Assembly: GCF_019285515.1 (NCBI RefSeq)
Contig: NZ_CP079095.1
Location: forward strand, 3,566,501-3,630,500
Direction of reading: 5' to 3'
DNA length: 64,000 nt
Origin: Methylococcus sp. Mc7
Lineage (GTDB): Bacteria > Pseudomonadota > Gammaproteobacteria > Methylococcales > Methylococcaceae
Shown here: piece after piece, positions 27,558 to 39,773 of the stretch
Layout: the number at the start of each line of letters is the position of its first letter
Numbering within the stretch: the stretch's first letter is position 1
Notes under the pieces: generated by a model
What the model saw: only the letters and a program-made list of their open reading frames with translations
What the model was told of the DNA's origin: nothing
Database searches by the model: none
Made by a program: the position numbers and the translations under genes

Positions 27558-27962
27558 CAATCCATGCCTCAATGGCGGGCGCCGTGAACGGCGTCCTGCA
27601 CCTTTTCCGCGCGCGGCTGGAAAAGCTCTGGGCGTTGAGTAAATGTCCATATTTATCAACGGAATGAATCCTGATTGCCCGGCGAGCCCACATGCTTATC
27701 CACAGATTCTGTGGACATTGTTCCGTCTGGGAGCCGCTTGAATGCCCTATGATCCGGGTTTTCCTTACGACTGGTCTGGTTATTGCTTCATCCTGGTCGA
27801 TGCCTGAACCGTAGGCGTTTGCCGCGGACTTGAGCCCGCTGCCCTGGCAACGAACCGCCAGGCGCTGCCGGAAGCTCGCAGGGCGCGGCCGAAAGGGCCG
27901 GCCCGGACCGGTTCGGGCGCAGTATTATCCTTGTTGAACAACATGTTATAGAGGAAACAGTC
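27558..27962. other. Intergenic region upstream of the flavodoxin gene
   Basis: About 400 bp without a gene. It holds one perfect DnaA-box sequence, TTATCCACA (27696-27704), followed by a partial inverted copy TGTGGACA at 27710-27717. One isolated box pair does not make an origin. The region just before the flavodoxin ATG has an AGAGGA ribosome site. Confidence 0.4.
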
Positions 27963-28499
27963 ATGGGGAAGATAGGGATCTTTTTCGGCTCCGATACCGG
28001 CAATACCCGCCGCGTCGCCAAGCAGCTTGCCAAGAAGCTGGGCGATGACGCGGATGCTCCGGTCGATGTCAAAAAGGCCAGCATCGACGACGTGCTCAAA
28101 TACGATGCACTGATCCTGGGAACGCCGACCCTGGGGGACGGCGAATTGCCTGGCCTGGACTCCGGCGCTTCGGAGGAGAGCTGGCTCGAGTTCCTGCCGA
28201 AGTTCAAGGGCAAGGACATGTCGGGGAAGACCGTGGCGCTGTTTGGTCTGGGCGATCAGCAGGGTTACGGCCATGAATTCGTCGACGCCCTGCGCGAAAT
28301 CTACGAGCAGGTGATCGAGTGCGGGGCCAATGTGGTCGGCGCGTGGCCGACGGATACCTACGAGTTCGAAAAGTCCAAGGCGGTCGTGGACGGACAGTTC
28401 GTCGGCCTGGTGATCGATCACGAAAACCAGAGCGAAATGACGGACGAACGCCTCGACGAGTGGCTGGAGATCGTCAAGCCGGCGCTCGTCGGCGCCTGA
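27963..28499 (+). CDS. fldA: Flavodoxin, long-chain type
   Basis: 178-residue FMN electron carrier. The phosphate-binding loop GSDTGNTRRVAK is at residues 9-20. The long-chain insertion and the FMN loops TPTLGDGELPG and FGLGDQQGYGHEF are present. Length and motifs match FldA/NifF flavodoxins. A strong hairpin follows the stop, so it is probably monocistronic. Confidence 0.95.
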   Translation: MGKIGIFFGSDTGNTRRVAKQLAKKLGDDADAPVDVKKASIDDVLKYDALILGTPTLGDGELPGLDSGASEESWLEFLPKFKGKDMSGKTVALFGLGDQQGYGHEFVDALREIYEQVIECGANVVGAWPTDTYEFEKSKAVVDGQFVGLVIDHENQSEMTDERLDEWLEIVKPALVGA

Positions 28500-28533
28500 T
28501 ACCCTTCGGCTTGCTTCGGTTCACAATGATGTG

Positions 28534-28566
28534 CAAGGAAGCTCCGGGTCGATCGGAGCTTCCTTG
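28534..28566 (+). terminator. Hairpin terminator after flavodoxin
   Basis: A 13-bp perfect stem (CAAGGAAGCTCCG / CGGAGCTTCCTTG) with a 7-nt loop lies 34 bp after the stop, followed by AATTT. The stem is strong but the T-run is short. Confidence 0.65.
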
Positions 28567-28785
28567 AATTTCCCGCCCCTTGCCTGGTCAAACGCTACAG
28601 GCCCTGCGCGGCGTCAGGGCGAGAGGCTGAAGTTCGCGAGAGTGCTTGGCATTCGTCTCTTTCGGCCGGCTCTGGACGGCGCTCGCCTTCGATCCAAGCG
28701 GCAAACTGCTTTATCATCTCTGGTTTCGGTCTGCGCCGCGGCTCTAAGCAAGGGAGCGCGGACGACCGTTGAACTTCCGAGGGGA

Positions 28786-29283
28786 ATGATGCCGACAATA
28801 TCGACCAGCGTCTGCGTGAACTACACGCAGGACCAGATGTACGAGCTCGTCAACGACGTGGCCGACTATCCGAAATATCTGCCGCTCTGCCGCGACGTCA
28901 GAGTGCTGTCCGCGGCGGAGCGCCACATCAAGGCGACCATCACCCTGGCGAAAGGCGCAGTGAGGCTGAATTTCACCACCGCCAATACCATGGAGCCGGG
29001 CCGGCACATCCACATGAAGCTGGTGGATGGGCCTTTCAAGTATCTGCGGGGGAACTGGCGTTTCGACCCCAATCCCCACGGCGGCTGCGACGTTTCGTTC
29101 CGGGTGGATTTCGAATTCGCAAATCCCCTCCTGCAGATGGCCTTGGGCGGGATTTTCAGGGAAGTGATGGAGTCGCTGGTGGCGGCATTCTGCAATCAGG
29201 CGGCCAAGCGTTACGGCAACGGCGGCCCCGCGTTGCCGCAGGGGCCTGCGCTGGATGGCGTCGGCCAGACCGGCCCTGCCTGA
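28786..29283 (+). CDS. ratA: RatA/CoQ10-type START-domain protein
   Basis: 165 residues of the polyketide-cyclase/START-like fold found in E. coli RatA and in coenzyme-Q-binding Coq10. The N-terminal segment YTQDQMYELVNDVADYPKYLPLC is characteristic, with the later GPFKYLRGNWRF and VDFEFANPLLQMALG. Its role is ubiquinone-related or ribosome-related in relatives. Two Met codons are adjacent (28786 and 28789); AGGGGA precedes them. It converges with ftsK. Confidence 0.88.
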   Translation: MMPTISTSVCVNYTQDQMYELVNDVADYPKYLPLCRDVRVLSAAERHIKATITLAKGAVRLNFTTANTMEPGRHIHMKLVDGPFKYLRGNWRFDPNPHGGCDVSFRVDFEFANPLLQMALGGIFREVMESLVAAFCNQAAKRYGNGGPALPQGPALDGVGQTGPA

Positions 29284-29298
29284 ACGGAAGAAGCTCCT

Positions 29299-31653
<2,355 letters not shown>

Positions 31654-31812
31654 CTTCTTGTCCGCTCTCGCCAAAAGGCCCACCAAATCAATCAAATAAA
31701 TAAACCAATTATTGTTTCAAATGTGCGCGGCGATCCGCAAGGCGCACCGCTTCCGGCGCAGGCGCTTCCCGTGCGCGTCCGGTTAGAAATCGCGCTCGGC
31801 CGCACCGTATAA

Positions 31813-32799
<987 letters not shown>

Positions 32800-32838
32800 G
32801 TATTCGGTGATCCATAGGCCTCACTTGAAGAGTCGCAG

Positions 32839-33450
32839 ATGAAAATGAATGTCTGGAATTTACGGACGGCTTGCCGGTTCGCGCTGTCGGGCTTGGCCAT
32901 GGCAGGGATGACGGCATGCGCCCCCCATTACGATCCGAACGCTCCTGCGCTGAGGACCGGCTATACCTGCTGCAACCTGCATTTCGAGGATGACTGGATC
33001 AGCGACGGCAACTACGGGGAAAACCCGTTCATCGCCGCGGGAACGCCGGTCCAGGTGTACGGATACAGTGGCGACCGCGCCTACGCGGAAATCGGCGGCC
33101 GGAAGATGCGGCTCGGCCACGACTACGGCCGCAAGCAGGAAACGCTGCAGCAGTGGGTCGAAAAGATCGTCGTGACGAAAGACCCGAAGATCCGTCTCGC
33201 CACGTTTCCGCCTGATGTGCGGGAGGCCATCCGCATCGGCAAAGTGTCGGAGGGCATGACCAAGGAACAGGCCATCATGGCGGTCGGTTATCCCTTGACC
33301 AGCGATACCCCTTCGCTGGACGCGCCGGTGTGGAATTACTGGCTGTCCAGTTTCGCCCAGTACCAACTCATCTGGGACAAGGAGGGTAGGATGAAGGTCT
33401 CGGCCGATCCGGGCGTCAAGGCCAGAGCGGTATACTCGCCCGGGAAATGA
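32839..33450 (+). CDS. Putative lipoprotein with SmpA/BamE-like repeat
   Basis: 203 residues with a lipoprotein signal (LAMAGMTAC). The C-terminal half has the pattern IRIGKVSEGMTKEQAIMAVGYP, reminiscent of the SmpA/OmlA (BamE-like) fold. Two adjacent cysteines near residue 44 (TGYTCCNLHF) follow. Function unknown. It is 39 bp after trxB and upstream of mutL. Confidence 0.7.
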   Translation: MKMNVWNLRTACRFALSGLAMAGMTACAPHYDPNAPALRTGYTCCNLHFEDDWISDGNYGENPFIAAGTPVQVYGYSGDRAYAEIGGRKMRLGHDYGRKQETLQQWVEKIVVTKDPKIRLATFPPDVREAIRIGKVSEGMTKEQAIMAVGYPLTSDTPSLDAPVWNYWLSSFAQYQLIWDKEGRMKVSADPGVKARAVYSPGK

Positions 33451-33577
33451 TGTTTCCACGGCGCAGTCGGCGGCCTTTCGAGATGGTCGTGGAGCTCCGG
33501 TCGCATCCCGTTTTTTCAGGGGCGCGGAAACACCTGCCGGATGAACGGCGCCGAGCCATTTTCCCGCCTTGATCCGC

Positions 33578-35371
33578 ATGCGCATCCGCCAACTCCCTCC
33601 ACAACTGATCAACCAGATCGCCGCCGGCGAGGTCATCGAGCGGCCGGCTTCCGTCGTGAAGGAGCTGGTCGAGAATTCTTTCGATGCCGGTGCCCGCCGG
33701 ATCGAACTCGACGTCGAGCAGGGCGGAGCGCGGCTGATCCGGATCCGCGACGACGGCTGCGGCATCGACCGCGAAGACCTGGGCCTGGCACTGTCGCGCC
33801 ATGCCACCAGCAAGATCGCATCGCTCGAGGACCTGGAGCGGGTGGCGAGCATGGGGTTTCGCGGCGAGGCCTTGCCCAGCATCAGCTCCGTGGCCCGGCT
33901 GACGCTCACCTCCCGCACCGGCGATGCCCAGTGCGGCTGGCGGGTGAGCGCCGACGGCAGCGAGAGCGATTTCGACATCCAGCCCGCCCAGCATGCCCAG
34001 GGCACCACGGTCGAGGTGCGGGACCTGTTCTATAACACCCCGGCCCGGCGCAAGTTCCTGCGGGCGGAGAAAACCGAGTTCGGCCACATCCAGACCCTGG
34101 TGCAGCGGATGGCCCTGGCGCGGTTCGACGTCGGCTTCGGCCTGCGGCACAACCAGCGCGAAATCCTCCGGCTGCGGCCGGGCGTTGAGGAAACCGAACG
34201 GGCCGAGCGCATCGGCGCGCTGTGCGGCCCCGATTTCCTGGAACAGTCGCTGCGGGTGGATTTCGAAGCCTGCGGCCTCAGGCTGCACGGCTGGGTTGGG
34301 CTGCCGACCTTCTCACGCAGCCAGGCCGATCTACAGTTCTTCTACGTCAACCGCCGGCTGATCCGGGACAAGCTGGTCGGCCATGCCATCCGCCAGGCCT
34401 ACAAGGACGTGATGTACCACGAGCGCCAGCCGGTCTACGTGCTGTACCTCGAGATCGATCCGGCCCTGGTCGACGTCAACGCGCATCCGGCCAAGCTGGA
34501 AGTGCGTTTCCGCGAGGGACGGATGGTGCACGATTTCCTGTTCAGCGCCCTCCACCGTTCGATCGCCGGACATCGGCCGGGGCAGGCGGCGAGCGTGGCC
34601 GAGGCACCCGCCGTGGAACGTCCGGCCTCGCCGCCGGAACAACCGCAGGGGCGCCAGCAGCCGCTGTTCCGGGTCGCGGAGGCGCCGCCCCGCCCGTACC
34701 AGCCAGGCGGCTTGAGCGATCTGCGCAAACTCTATTCGGCGCCGGCGCCCGTTCCGAATCCACCGGAGACCCAAGGCGAGCACGACGTCCCCCCACTGGG
34801 CTACGCCCTGGCCCATCTCAAGGGTGTGTACATCCTGGCCGAGAACGCGCAGGGGCTGATCCTCGTCGACGGCCATGCCGCCCATGAGCGGATCACCTAT
34901 GAGCGCTTGAAGCGGCAATACCAGGCCGGCGGGATCGCCAGCCAACCCCTGCTGCTGCCGGTGAGGATCAAGCTGAGCCGGGCCGACGCCGATCTGGCTG
35001 AGGAGCATGGCGAGCATCTGGCGCGGTTAGGGATAGAGCTGCGGCGCACGGGCGAGGACAGCGTGCTGGTCCGTTCGGTGCCGGCTTTGCTGGACGGGGG
35101 CGACGTCGAGCGGCTGGTGCGGGATACCTTGGCCGATTTGCGTGAGCACGGGTCTTCCGAGCGTTTGCAGGAAACCTTGAACACCGTCCTCGCCACCATG
35201 GCCTGCCACGGCTCGGTGCGGGCCGGGCGCAAGCTCACGGTGCCGGAGATGAACGCGCTGCTGCGCGAAATGGAGGCCACCGAGCGCGCCGGCCAGTGCA
35301 ACCACGGCCGGCCGACCTGGGTGCAGCTCGACACCCAGGAGCTCGACCGTCTGTTCCTGCGCGGCCGATGA
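33578..35371 (+). CDS. mutL: DNA mismatch repair protein MutL, endonuclease-type
   Basis: 597 residues. The GHKL ATPase is N-terminal ([36 protein letters not shown]). The C-terminal dimerisation domain carries [12 protein letters not shown] at residues 431-442, which matches the endonuclease motif DQHAx2Ex4E except for Q to G, plus [12 protein letters not shown] and CNHGRP. MutL proteins of species without MutH have this motif. ATG at 33578 was chosen over TTG 33569. Its stop overlaps the miaA start (ATGA). Confidence 0.96.
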   Translation: MRIRQLPPQLINQIAAGEVIERPASVVKELVENSFDAGARRIELDVEQGGARLIRIRDDGCGIDREDLGLALSRHATSKIASLEDLERVASMGFRGEALPSISSVARLTLTSRTGDAQCGWRVSADGSESDFDIQPAQHAQGTTVEVRDLFYNTPARRKFLRAEKTEFGHIQTLVQRMALARFDVGFGLRHNQREILRLRPGVEETERAERIGALCGPDFLEQSLRVDFEACGLRLHGWVGLPTFSRSQADLQFFYVNRRLIRDKLVGHAIRQAYKDVMYHERQPVYVLYLEIDPALVDVNAHPAKLEVRFREGRMVHDFLFSALHRSIAGHRPGQAASVAEAPAVERPASPPEQPQGRQQPLFRVAEAPPRPYQPGGLSDLRKLYSAPAPVPNPPETQGEHDVPPLGYALAHLKGVYILAENAQGLILVDGHAAHERITYERLKRQYQAGGIASQPLLLPVRIKLSRADADLAEEHGEHLARLGIELRRTGEDSVLVRSVPALLDGGDVERLVRDTLADLREHGSSERLQETLNTVLATMACHGSVRAGRKLTVPEMNALLREMEATERAGQCNHGRPTWVQLDTQELDRLFLRGR

Positions 35372-36306
35372 CCGCTGCCGAGCTGCCGCCGGTCGTGGTG
35401 CTGATGGGCCCCACGGCGTCGGGCAAATCACGGCTGGCGATCGAACTCGCCGACGCCCTGAACGGCGAGATCGTCAGCGTCGACTCCTCCCTGGTCTACC
35501 GCGGCATGGACATCGGCACCGCCAAGCCCACGCCCGCCGAACGCGAAGCCGTGCCGCACCACCTGATCGACATCCTCGACCCGAGCGAGGCCTTCTCGAC
35601 CGGCCAATTCCGCGACCAGGCCTTGGCCCTGATCGCCGATATCATCGCCCGTGGCCGTCTGCCGGTGCTGGCCGGCGGCACCATGCTGTATTTCAACGCC
35701 CTGTTGCGGGGACTGGCGGAACTGCCCTCGGCCGATCCGGCTATCCGCCGCGAGATCGAAGCGCGGGCGGCGCTGGAAGGCTGGCACGCACTCCACGCCG
35801 AACTGGCCCGCATCGACCCGCCCGCCGCCGCCCGCATCCACCCCAACGATCCCCAGCGCCTGCAACGCGCTCTGGAAGTGTTCTACATCACCGGCCGGAC
35901 GCTGACCGACCTGTGTGAAGGCAGCCGGACTCCCGATCTGCCGTTCCGGCCCTTGCGCCTCGTGCTGGCGCCATCGAGCCGGGCCGTGCTGGCGGAGCGC
36001 ATCGCCGAGCGGTTCCGGCGGATGCTGGAGGAGGGATTTCTGGAAGAAGTCGAAGTCCTCTACCGGCGCGGCGACCTGAACGAAACCCTGCCCTCCATCC
36101 GCGCCGTGGGCTACCGCCAGGCCTGGGCTTATCTGAAAGGGGATTGCGACTTCGATACCTTCGTCGAACGCGCCATCATCGCCACCCGGCAGTTCGCCAA
36201 GCGGCAGTACACCTGGCTGAGAAAGGAGACCAAGGCTACCTGGCTGGAGAGCCAGGCGCGTGGTTTGAAGGAAAGAGCGGTGATGGAGGTGAGGGCAATG
36301 CTATAG
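35368..36306 (+). CDS. miaA: tRNA dimethylallyltransferase
   Basis: 312-residue enzyme that transfers a dimethylallyl group to adenosine 37 of tRNAs reading U-starting codons. The P-loop GPTASGKS, the [16 protein letters not shown] segment, the PHHLIDI and SFSTGQFRD-like [12 protein letters not shown] motifs and the C-terminal [13 protein letters not shown] match the family. The start overlaps the end of mutL; the mutL-miaA order is conserved in gammaproteobacteria. Confidence 0.96.
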   Translation: MTAAELPPVVVLMGPTASGKSRLAIELADALNGEIVSVDSSLVYRGMDIGTAKPTPAEREAVPHHLIDILDPSEAFSTGQFRDQALALIADIIARGRLPVLAGGTMLYFNALLRGLAELPSADPAIRREIEARAALEGWHALHAELARIDPPAAARIHPNDPQRLQRALEVFYITGRTLTDLCEGSRTPDLPFRPLRLVLAPSSRAVLAERIAERFRRMLEEGFLEEVEVLYRRGDLNETLPSIRAVGYRQAWAYLKGDCDFDTFVERAIIATRQFAKRQYTWLRKETKATWLESQARGLKERAVMEVRAML

Positions 36307-36311
36307 CGCTT

Positions 36312-36340
36312 GGGGGCACAGTCGTGATCATGACGCCCCC
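36312..36340. terminator. Inverted repeat between miaA and vapC
   Basis: GGGGGC and GCCCCC arms enclose a second palindromic core (GTCGTGATCATGAC). It lies just after the miaA stop and before the vapC stop on the other strand. No T-run, so it may be a bidirectional stem rather than a classic terminator. Confidence 0.4.
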
Positions 36341-36364
36341 TGAGCAATATCATCAAGCAAGATG

Positions 36365-36799
36365 TCACGTGGCGCGACGTGGCTCCTCTATTGCGATTCG
36401 TGTCAAGCGCTCTGCCAAACAGGCAAACTCAGGGTCAGCGGTCAGCAAGGTCGCCTCACGGCCCATGGCCAAGGCCGTGGCGAAGCAATCCGCGTATGAC
36501 ATGGGGTAGTTCGCCTTGAGCTGGACTGCCTGCCAGAACAATATGTCATCGAAAGGAATGACCGTAACGGGCAGAAGCGTGATTTCGTGACGTTTGCGTT
36601 CGGCCAAGGCCCATCCATGGGTTTTGCCGATCCGATAGACCACTTCGCCCAGATTGATTTGGTGCATCAGGATTTCACATTCCCCGCGCCGGGCTGAGTA
36701 GAGATACTCCGCCACCTTGGCCGTACCCGGTTCGGCCTGCGCCAGGCATAGCAAGGCGCAGGCATCCATCACGAAAATAGGTTTAACGCCCTTTGTCAC
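36365..36799 (-). CDS. vapC: PIN-domain toxin, VapC-like
   Basis: 144-residue putative ribonuclease toxin. The four conserved acidic positions of PIN domains are seen in FVMDACAL, INLGEVVYR, YADCFATALA and LLTADPEF. The start is GTG at 36799, preceded by GAGG; it overlaps the antitoxin stop by 17 nt, typical of vapBC. The toxin frame is intact while the antitoxin gene upstream is interrupted. Confidence 0.87.
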   Translation of the reverse strand: MTKGVKPIFVMDACALLCLAQAEPGTAKVAEYLYSARRGECEILMHQINLGEVVYRIGKTHGWALAERKRHEITLLPVTVIPFDDILFWQAVQLKANYPMSYADCFATALAMGREATLLTADPEFACLAERLTRIAIEEPRRAT

Positions 36800-37403
36800 G
36801 TTCAACCTCTACGGCGTGTTCGGAGATCAGTTCGTCGGCGAGGCTGACGTCTCCGGCCAGGGAACCTCTAAACGCGGCGATAGGATCCTTGGGCATTGGC
36901 CAAAGTTCGATGTGGTCGCTGCTGACTCGGAGTTCCAGTAACACCCCGGGCTCGATGCCGAATTGTCCCCGCACTTCGGCGGGAATGAGTGCGTCCGTGA
37001 GGACGCTTTGTTAGCAAGGTGAAAGTCCATGCCATAGGAAGTCACAACCTGTGTAGTCGAAGGTCACTGCGTCGCCGCGAGGCGGGGTGGAGAGCCACCT
37101 AAGACGAACGAACAGCCCGTAGGCTGACGAACCCGATTCGGCGGCGTGTGGCGGCGAGCCTGCTCATTCATGGCGAAGCCCGAAATTCGTTGGGCGCGCT
37201 GAAGTGACTGGCAAAGCGACGTCCGGGCGCACGGTGTGGTTGGGGGCGGGATGTTCGGAAAGCAAAGCGGAGTAAGCTTCAGAGACCTGGCCTTCGGCGC
37301 GAAGAGGGTCAGGAGTCAGAGCCCGCATAGTACCGAGGCGGCGTAAGCCGCGAGAGATTCGGGTAGCAAAACCGGATCGAGGGAAGGCAGGGCAGGAAGG
37401 TGG

Positions 37404-38738
37404 ATGCGTAAAGACAGAGAGAGGCCAATGAAAGCATCGACAGTGCCGGTGAAGGCTAAGCAAGGCGCAGAAGCCCTTGGGATACCGGGGGTGGAAGCCT
37501 CGATCTGGACGGAGCGCATGGTGTCGGCACTGGTTAACGGTGTCGAAGGAGGCAAATGGTATAGCCTGATGGACAAGGTGTATGCGCCCCAGACGCTGGT
37601 GTTGGCCTGGGAGAAAGTCCGGGCCAACCGAGGCGCGGCGGGCGTGGATGGGCAAAGCGTGGAGCGTTTTGCAGCCCAAGCCGGGCGCTACCTGGCCGAG
37701 TTGGGCCAGGCGCTGCGGGAAGGCTGCTACCGCCCCGGCGCGGTGAAGCGCGTGGAGATTCCCAAAGGGAACGGCCAAATCCGCCCGCTGGGGATACCGA
37801 CCGTGAAGGATCGCATCGCGCAGACCGCGGTGAAGCTCGTGATCGAACCGATCTTCGAGGTTCAGTTTCTGGCGAGCAGCTATGGGTTCCGGCCCGGCCG
37901 GGGTTGCAAGGACGCGCTGCGAGCAGTCGATGCGCTGCTGAAGGCGGGCTATACCCATGTGGTGGATGCCGACCTGAAAGGGTACTTCGACAGCATCCCG
38001 CATGAACGGCTGATGGAACGGGTGAGCGCCTCGGTCAGCGATGGCCGGGTACTCGACCTGCTCCGGGGCTGGCTGAAGCAGGACGTCCTCCAGGGTCTGG
38101 AACGCTGGACGCCGACCGGGGGCACCCCGCAAGGCGGGGTGATCAGCCCGCTGTTGGCGAATCTATACCTGCACCCGCTGGATGAACGGCTGATGGCCCG
38201 AGGTTACCGCATGGTGCGCTACGCCGACGACTTCGTCGTGTTGTGTGCCAGTCGGGAAGAAGCCGAAGCTGCCTTGGGAGTCATCCGGGACTGGGTGGCC
38301 GAAAACGGCCTGACCCTGCACCCGGACAAGACCCATCTCGGGGACTGTCGGCAAGCGGGGCAAGGCTTCGACTTTCTGGGCTATCGGTTCGAAGCCGGGA
38401 AACGCTGGGTGCGGAAGAAAAGCCTTCAGCGGATCAAGGACGGCATTCGAGCCAAGACACGGCGGACGCGCGGGGACAGCGTTGAGCGGGTCATCGCCGA
38501 TTTGAACCCGATGCTGCGCGGCTGGTTTGGATACTTCAAGCATGCCCATTCGAGTACCTTTCGCAAGTTGGACGGTTTTCTCCGCCGCCGACTGCGAGCG
38601 TTGTTGCGCAAACAGGAAAGGCGTCCAGGGAGGGGCCGCTGCCTGGCCGACCAGCAACGCTGGAATAACGCCTTCTTCGCGGCTGCCGGGTTGTTCGCCT
38701 TATACCCAGCCTGGCAAGCCGAGAGACATCCCCGATGA
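37404..38738 (+). CDS. ltrA: Group II intron reverse transcriptase/maturase
   Basis: 444 residues. Reverse-transcriptase motifs run from PKGNGQIRPLGIPTVKDRI and YGFRPGRGCKDALRAV to the catalytic YADD at residues 273-276, then a maturase (X) region (FDFLGYRFEAG, GWFGYFKHA). The HNH endonuclease domain found in larger intron proteins is absent. An alternative start is ATG 37431. The frame is complete, so the intron may still be active. Confidence 0.93.
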   Translation: MRKDRERPMKASTVPVKAKQGAEALGIPGVEASIWTERMVSALVNGVEGGKWYSLMDKVYAPQTLVLAWEKVRANRGAAGVDGQSVERFAAQAGRYLAELGQALREGCYRPGAVKRVEIPKGNGQIRPLGIPTVKDRIAQTAVKLVIEPIFEVQFLASSYGFRPGRGCKDALRAVDALLKAGYTHVVDADLKGYFDSIPHERLMERVSASVSDGRVLDLLRGWLKQDVLQGLERWTPTGGTPQGGVISPLLANLYLHPLDERLMARGYRMVRYADDFVVLCASREEAEAALGVIRDWVAENGLTLHPDKTHLGDCRQAGQGFDFLGYRFEAGKRWVRKKSLQRIKDGIRAKTRRTRGDSVERVIADLNPMLRGWFGYFKHAHSSTFRKLDGFLRRRLRALLRKQERRPGRGRCLADQQRWNNAFFAAAGLFALYPAWQAERHPR

Positions 38739-38755
38739 GGAAACCACCGACTGGA

Positions 38756-38788
38756 GAGCCGTGTGCGGGAAAACCGCCCGCACGGTTC
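38756..38788 (+). ncRNA. Group II intron domain V
   Basis: 33-nt hairpin that starts GAGCCGTGTGCGGGAAAA and ends with CACGGTTC, the highly conserved catalytic domain V with its AGC triad. It lies 18 nt after the maturase stop, and a second stem (domain VI) follows. Confidence 0.85.
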
Positions 38789-38926
38789 GGAGGGCGGGGA
38801 GGCGAAAGCCTTCCCGACCCCTATCGACCTGGCCTTTCGCCAGTGTGCGCACCGTGTGCATTTGTGTCTCCAGCTGAGTTGTGGGAGATATCAGTTTAAC
38901 CAGGTTGAATCGGTTAAACCAAGGTG

Positions 38927-39766
38927 TCACCGACCATTCAACACCGCCCTGCAGGCTCTGGGCAGGGCGGGCGAGGGGGCCGGGCCGTGATGGTTGTCGG
39001 GCAGAGGCCGCAGGGGCGGGAGGGATAGCCACCAGTCCAGCGACGCGTCGCAGCCGTCGCCGGGTTCGAGCGGTTTTTGCGGCACGCAGTCTGGACTGTC
39101 GGCGGGACAGGCGAGGCGCATGTGGAAATGGTCGTCGTGGCGGTGCCAGGGGCGGATTTTCCGCAGCCAGGAGCGGTCGCCGCGCACCGAGCGGCAGAGT
39201 TCCTGCTTGATGCGGGCGTTGACGAAGATCCGGTCGACGCGGCGGTCGCGGGCGGCGGCTTCCAGCACGCGGGCATGGCTGGCGTCCCACAGCATGTGGT
39301 TGAGCCGGGTCTGGTCCGAGGTCAGCAGCGAGGGCGCGGGGATGTTGCTGCGCAGGCCGTCGGCGTTGCGGACCAGGTTCGGGTCGAGCGCGAACCAGAC
39401 GTCGGCGTCGATGCCGCTCTGATGGCTGCGGTGGCCGAACCGCATCGGCCCGCCGCGGGGCTGGGACAGGTCGCCGACATGGAGTTCGCCCCAGCGACCT
39501 TGCACGGTGGCGCGCCCCAGCTCGACGATGCTGCGGATCAGGTCGGGGTGGCCGTAGTTGCGGTTGCGTTCGAGGTGCATGACCTTGTAGCCCTCGCCTT
39601 CGGTGGGCAGGCGCAAACCGCCGGCCAGGCATCCCGCGCTGGTTTCGCCGATGGCTTCGGGCGTTCCGGAGGTCGGGGAGGGGACGTCTCCCCAGTCGCG
39701 GCTCGCCGCGGGGAGGCTGACGACGGACAGCAGGGCCAGAAGCAGGGGTAAGCGGTTCAATGGCAT
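38927..39766 (-). CDS. mepA: Penicillin-insensitive murein endopeptidase MepA
   Basis: 279-residue periplasmic zinc enzyme that cleaves D-Ala-meso-DAP cross-links in peptidoglycan. An N-terminal signal peptide (LLLALLSVVSLPAAS) is followed by the zinc-site motifs HRSHQSGIDADVWF and RPWHRHDDHFHMRL. Five or more cysteines are spread as in the family. It lies beside vapB on the minus strand, 7 bp after the next upstream gene's stop, so it may be co-transcribed with that gene. Confidence 0.93.
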   Translation of the reverse strand: MPLNRLPLLLALLSVVSLPAASRDWGDVPSPTSGTPEAIGETSAGCLAGGLRLPTEGEGYKVMHLERNRNYGHPDLIRSIVELGRATVQGRWGELHVGDLSQPRGGPMRFGHRSHQSGIDADVWFALDPNLVRNADGLRSNIPAPSLLTSDQTRLNHMLWDASHARVLEAAARDRRVDRIFVNARIKQELCRSVRGDRSWLRKIRPWHRHDDHFHMRLACPADSPDCVPQKPLEPGDGCDASLDWWLSLPPLRPLPDNHHGPAPSPALPRACRAVLNGR

Positions 39767-39773
39767 CGGCGAC

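Larger units (their letters stand above)
36989..38824 (+). mobile_element. Group II intron, 1836 bp
   Basis: The 5' end begins GTGCG (36989) with a following GCGTCC/GGACGC stem, and the 3' end is ...CCTAT (38824). These ends were fixed because removing this interval restores the vapB frame perfectly. Inside is a reverse-transcriptase ORF in the domain IV position, then domain V at 38756-38788 and a domain VI stem at 38789-38820. The intron lies antisense to vapB, so it behaves as an insertion rather than a silent intron in that gene. The region 36989-37403 is the structured RNA of domains I-III. Confidence 0.9.
36783..38861 (-). pseudogene. vapB: AbrB-type antitoxin VapB, interrupted by a group II intron
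   Basis: The gene is in two parts: 38825-38861 (start ATG, 5' part with MHTVRTLAKGQV) and 36783-36988 (3' part from IPAEVRGQFGIEPG to the stop). Joining 38825 to 36988 gives an 80-residue AbrB-type protein with the classic KGQVVIPAEVR and no missing base. A GGAG site precedes the ATG. The insertion between is a group II intron transcribed from the opposite strand, so it cannot be spliced out of the vapB message. Whether a shortened protein is made from an internal GTG is unknown. Confidence 0.85.

Noticed and set aside
27696-27717. Replication origin
   Set aside because: Only one perfect DnaA box and a partial copy; no cluster, no AT-rich unwinding element and no dnaA or dnaN nearby.
36989-38824. 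Insertion sequence instead of a group II intron
   Set aside because: There are no terminal inverted repeats or target duplications; the reverse transcriptase, domain V and precise rejoining of vapB point to a group II intron.
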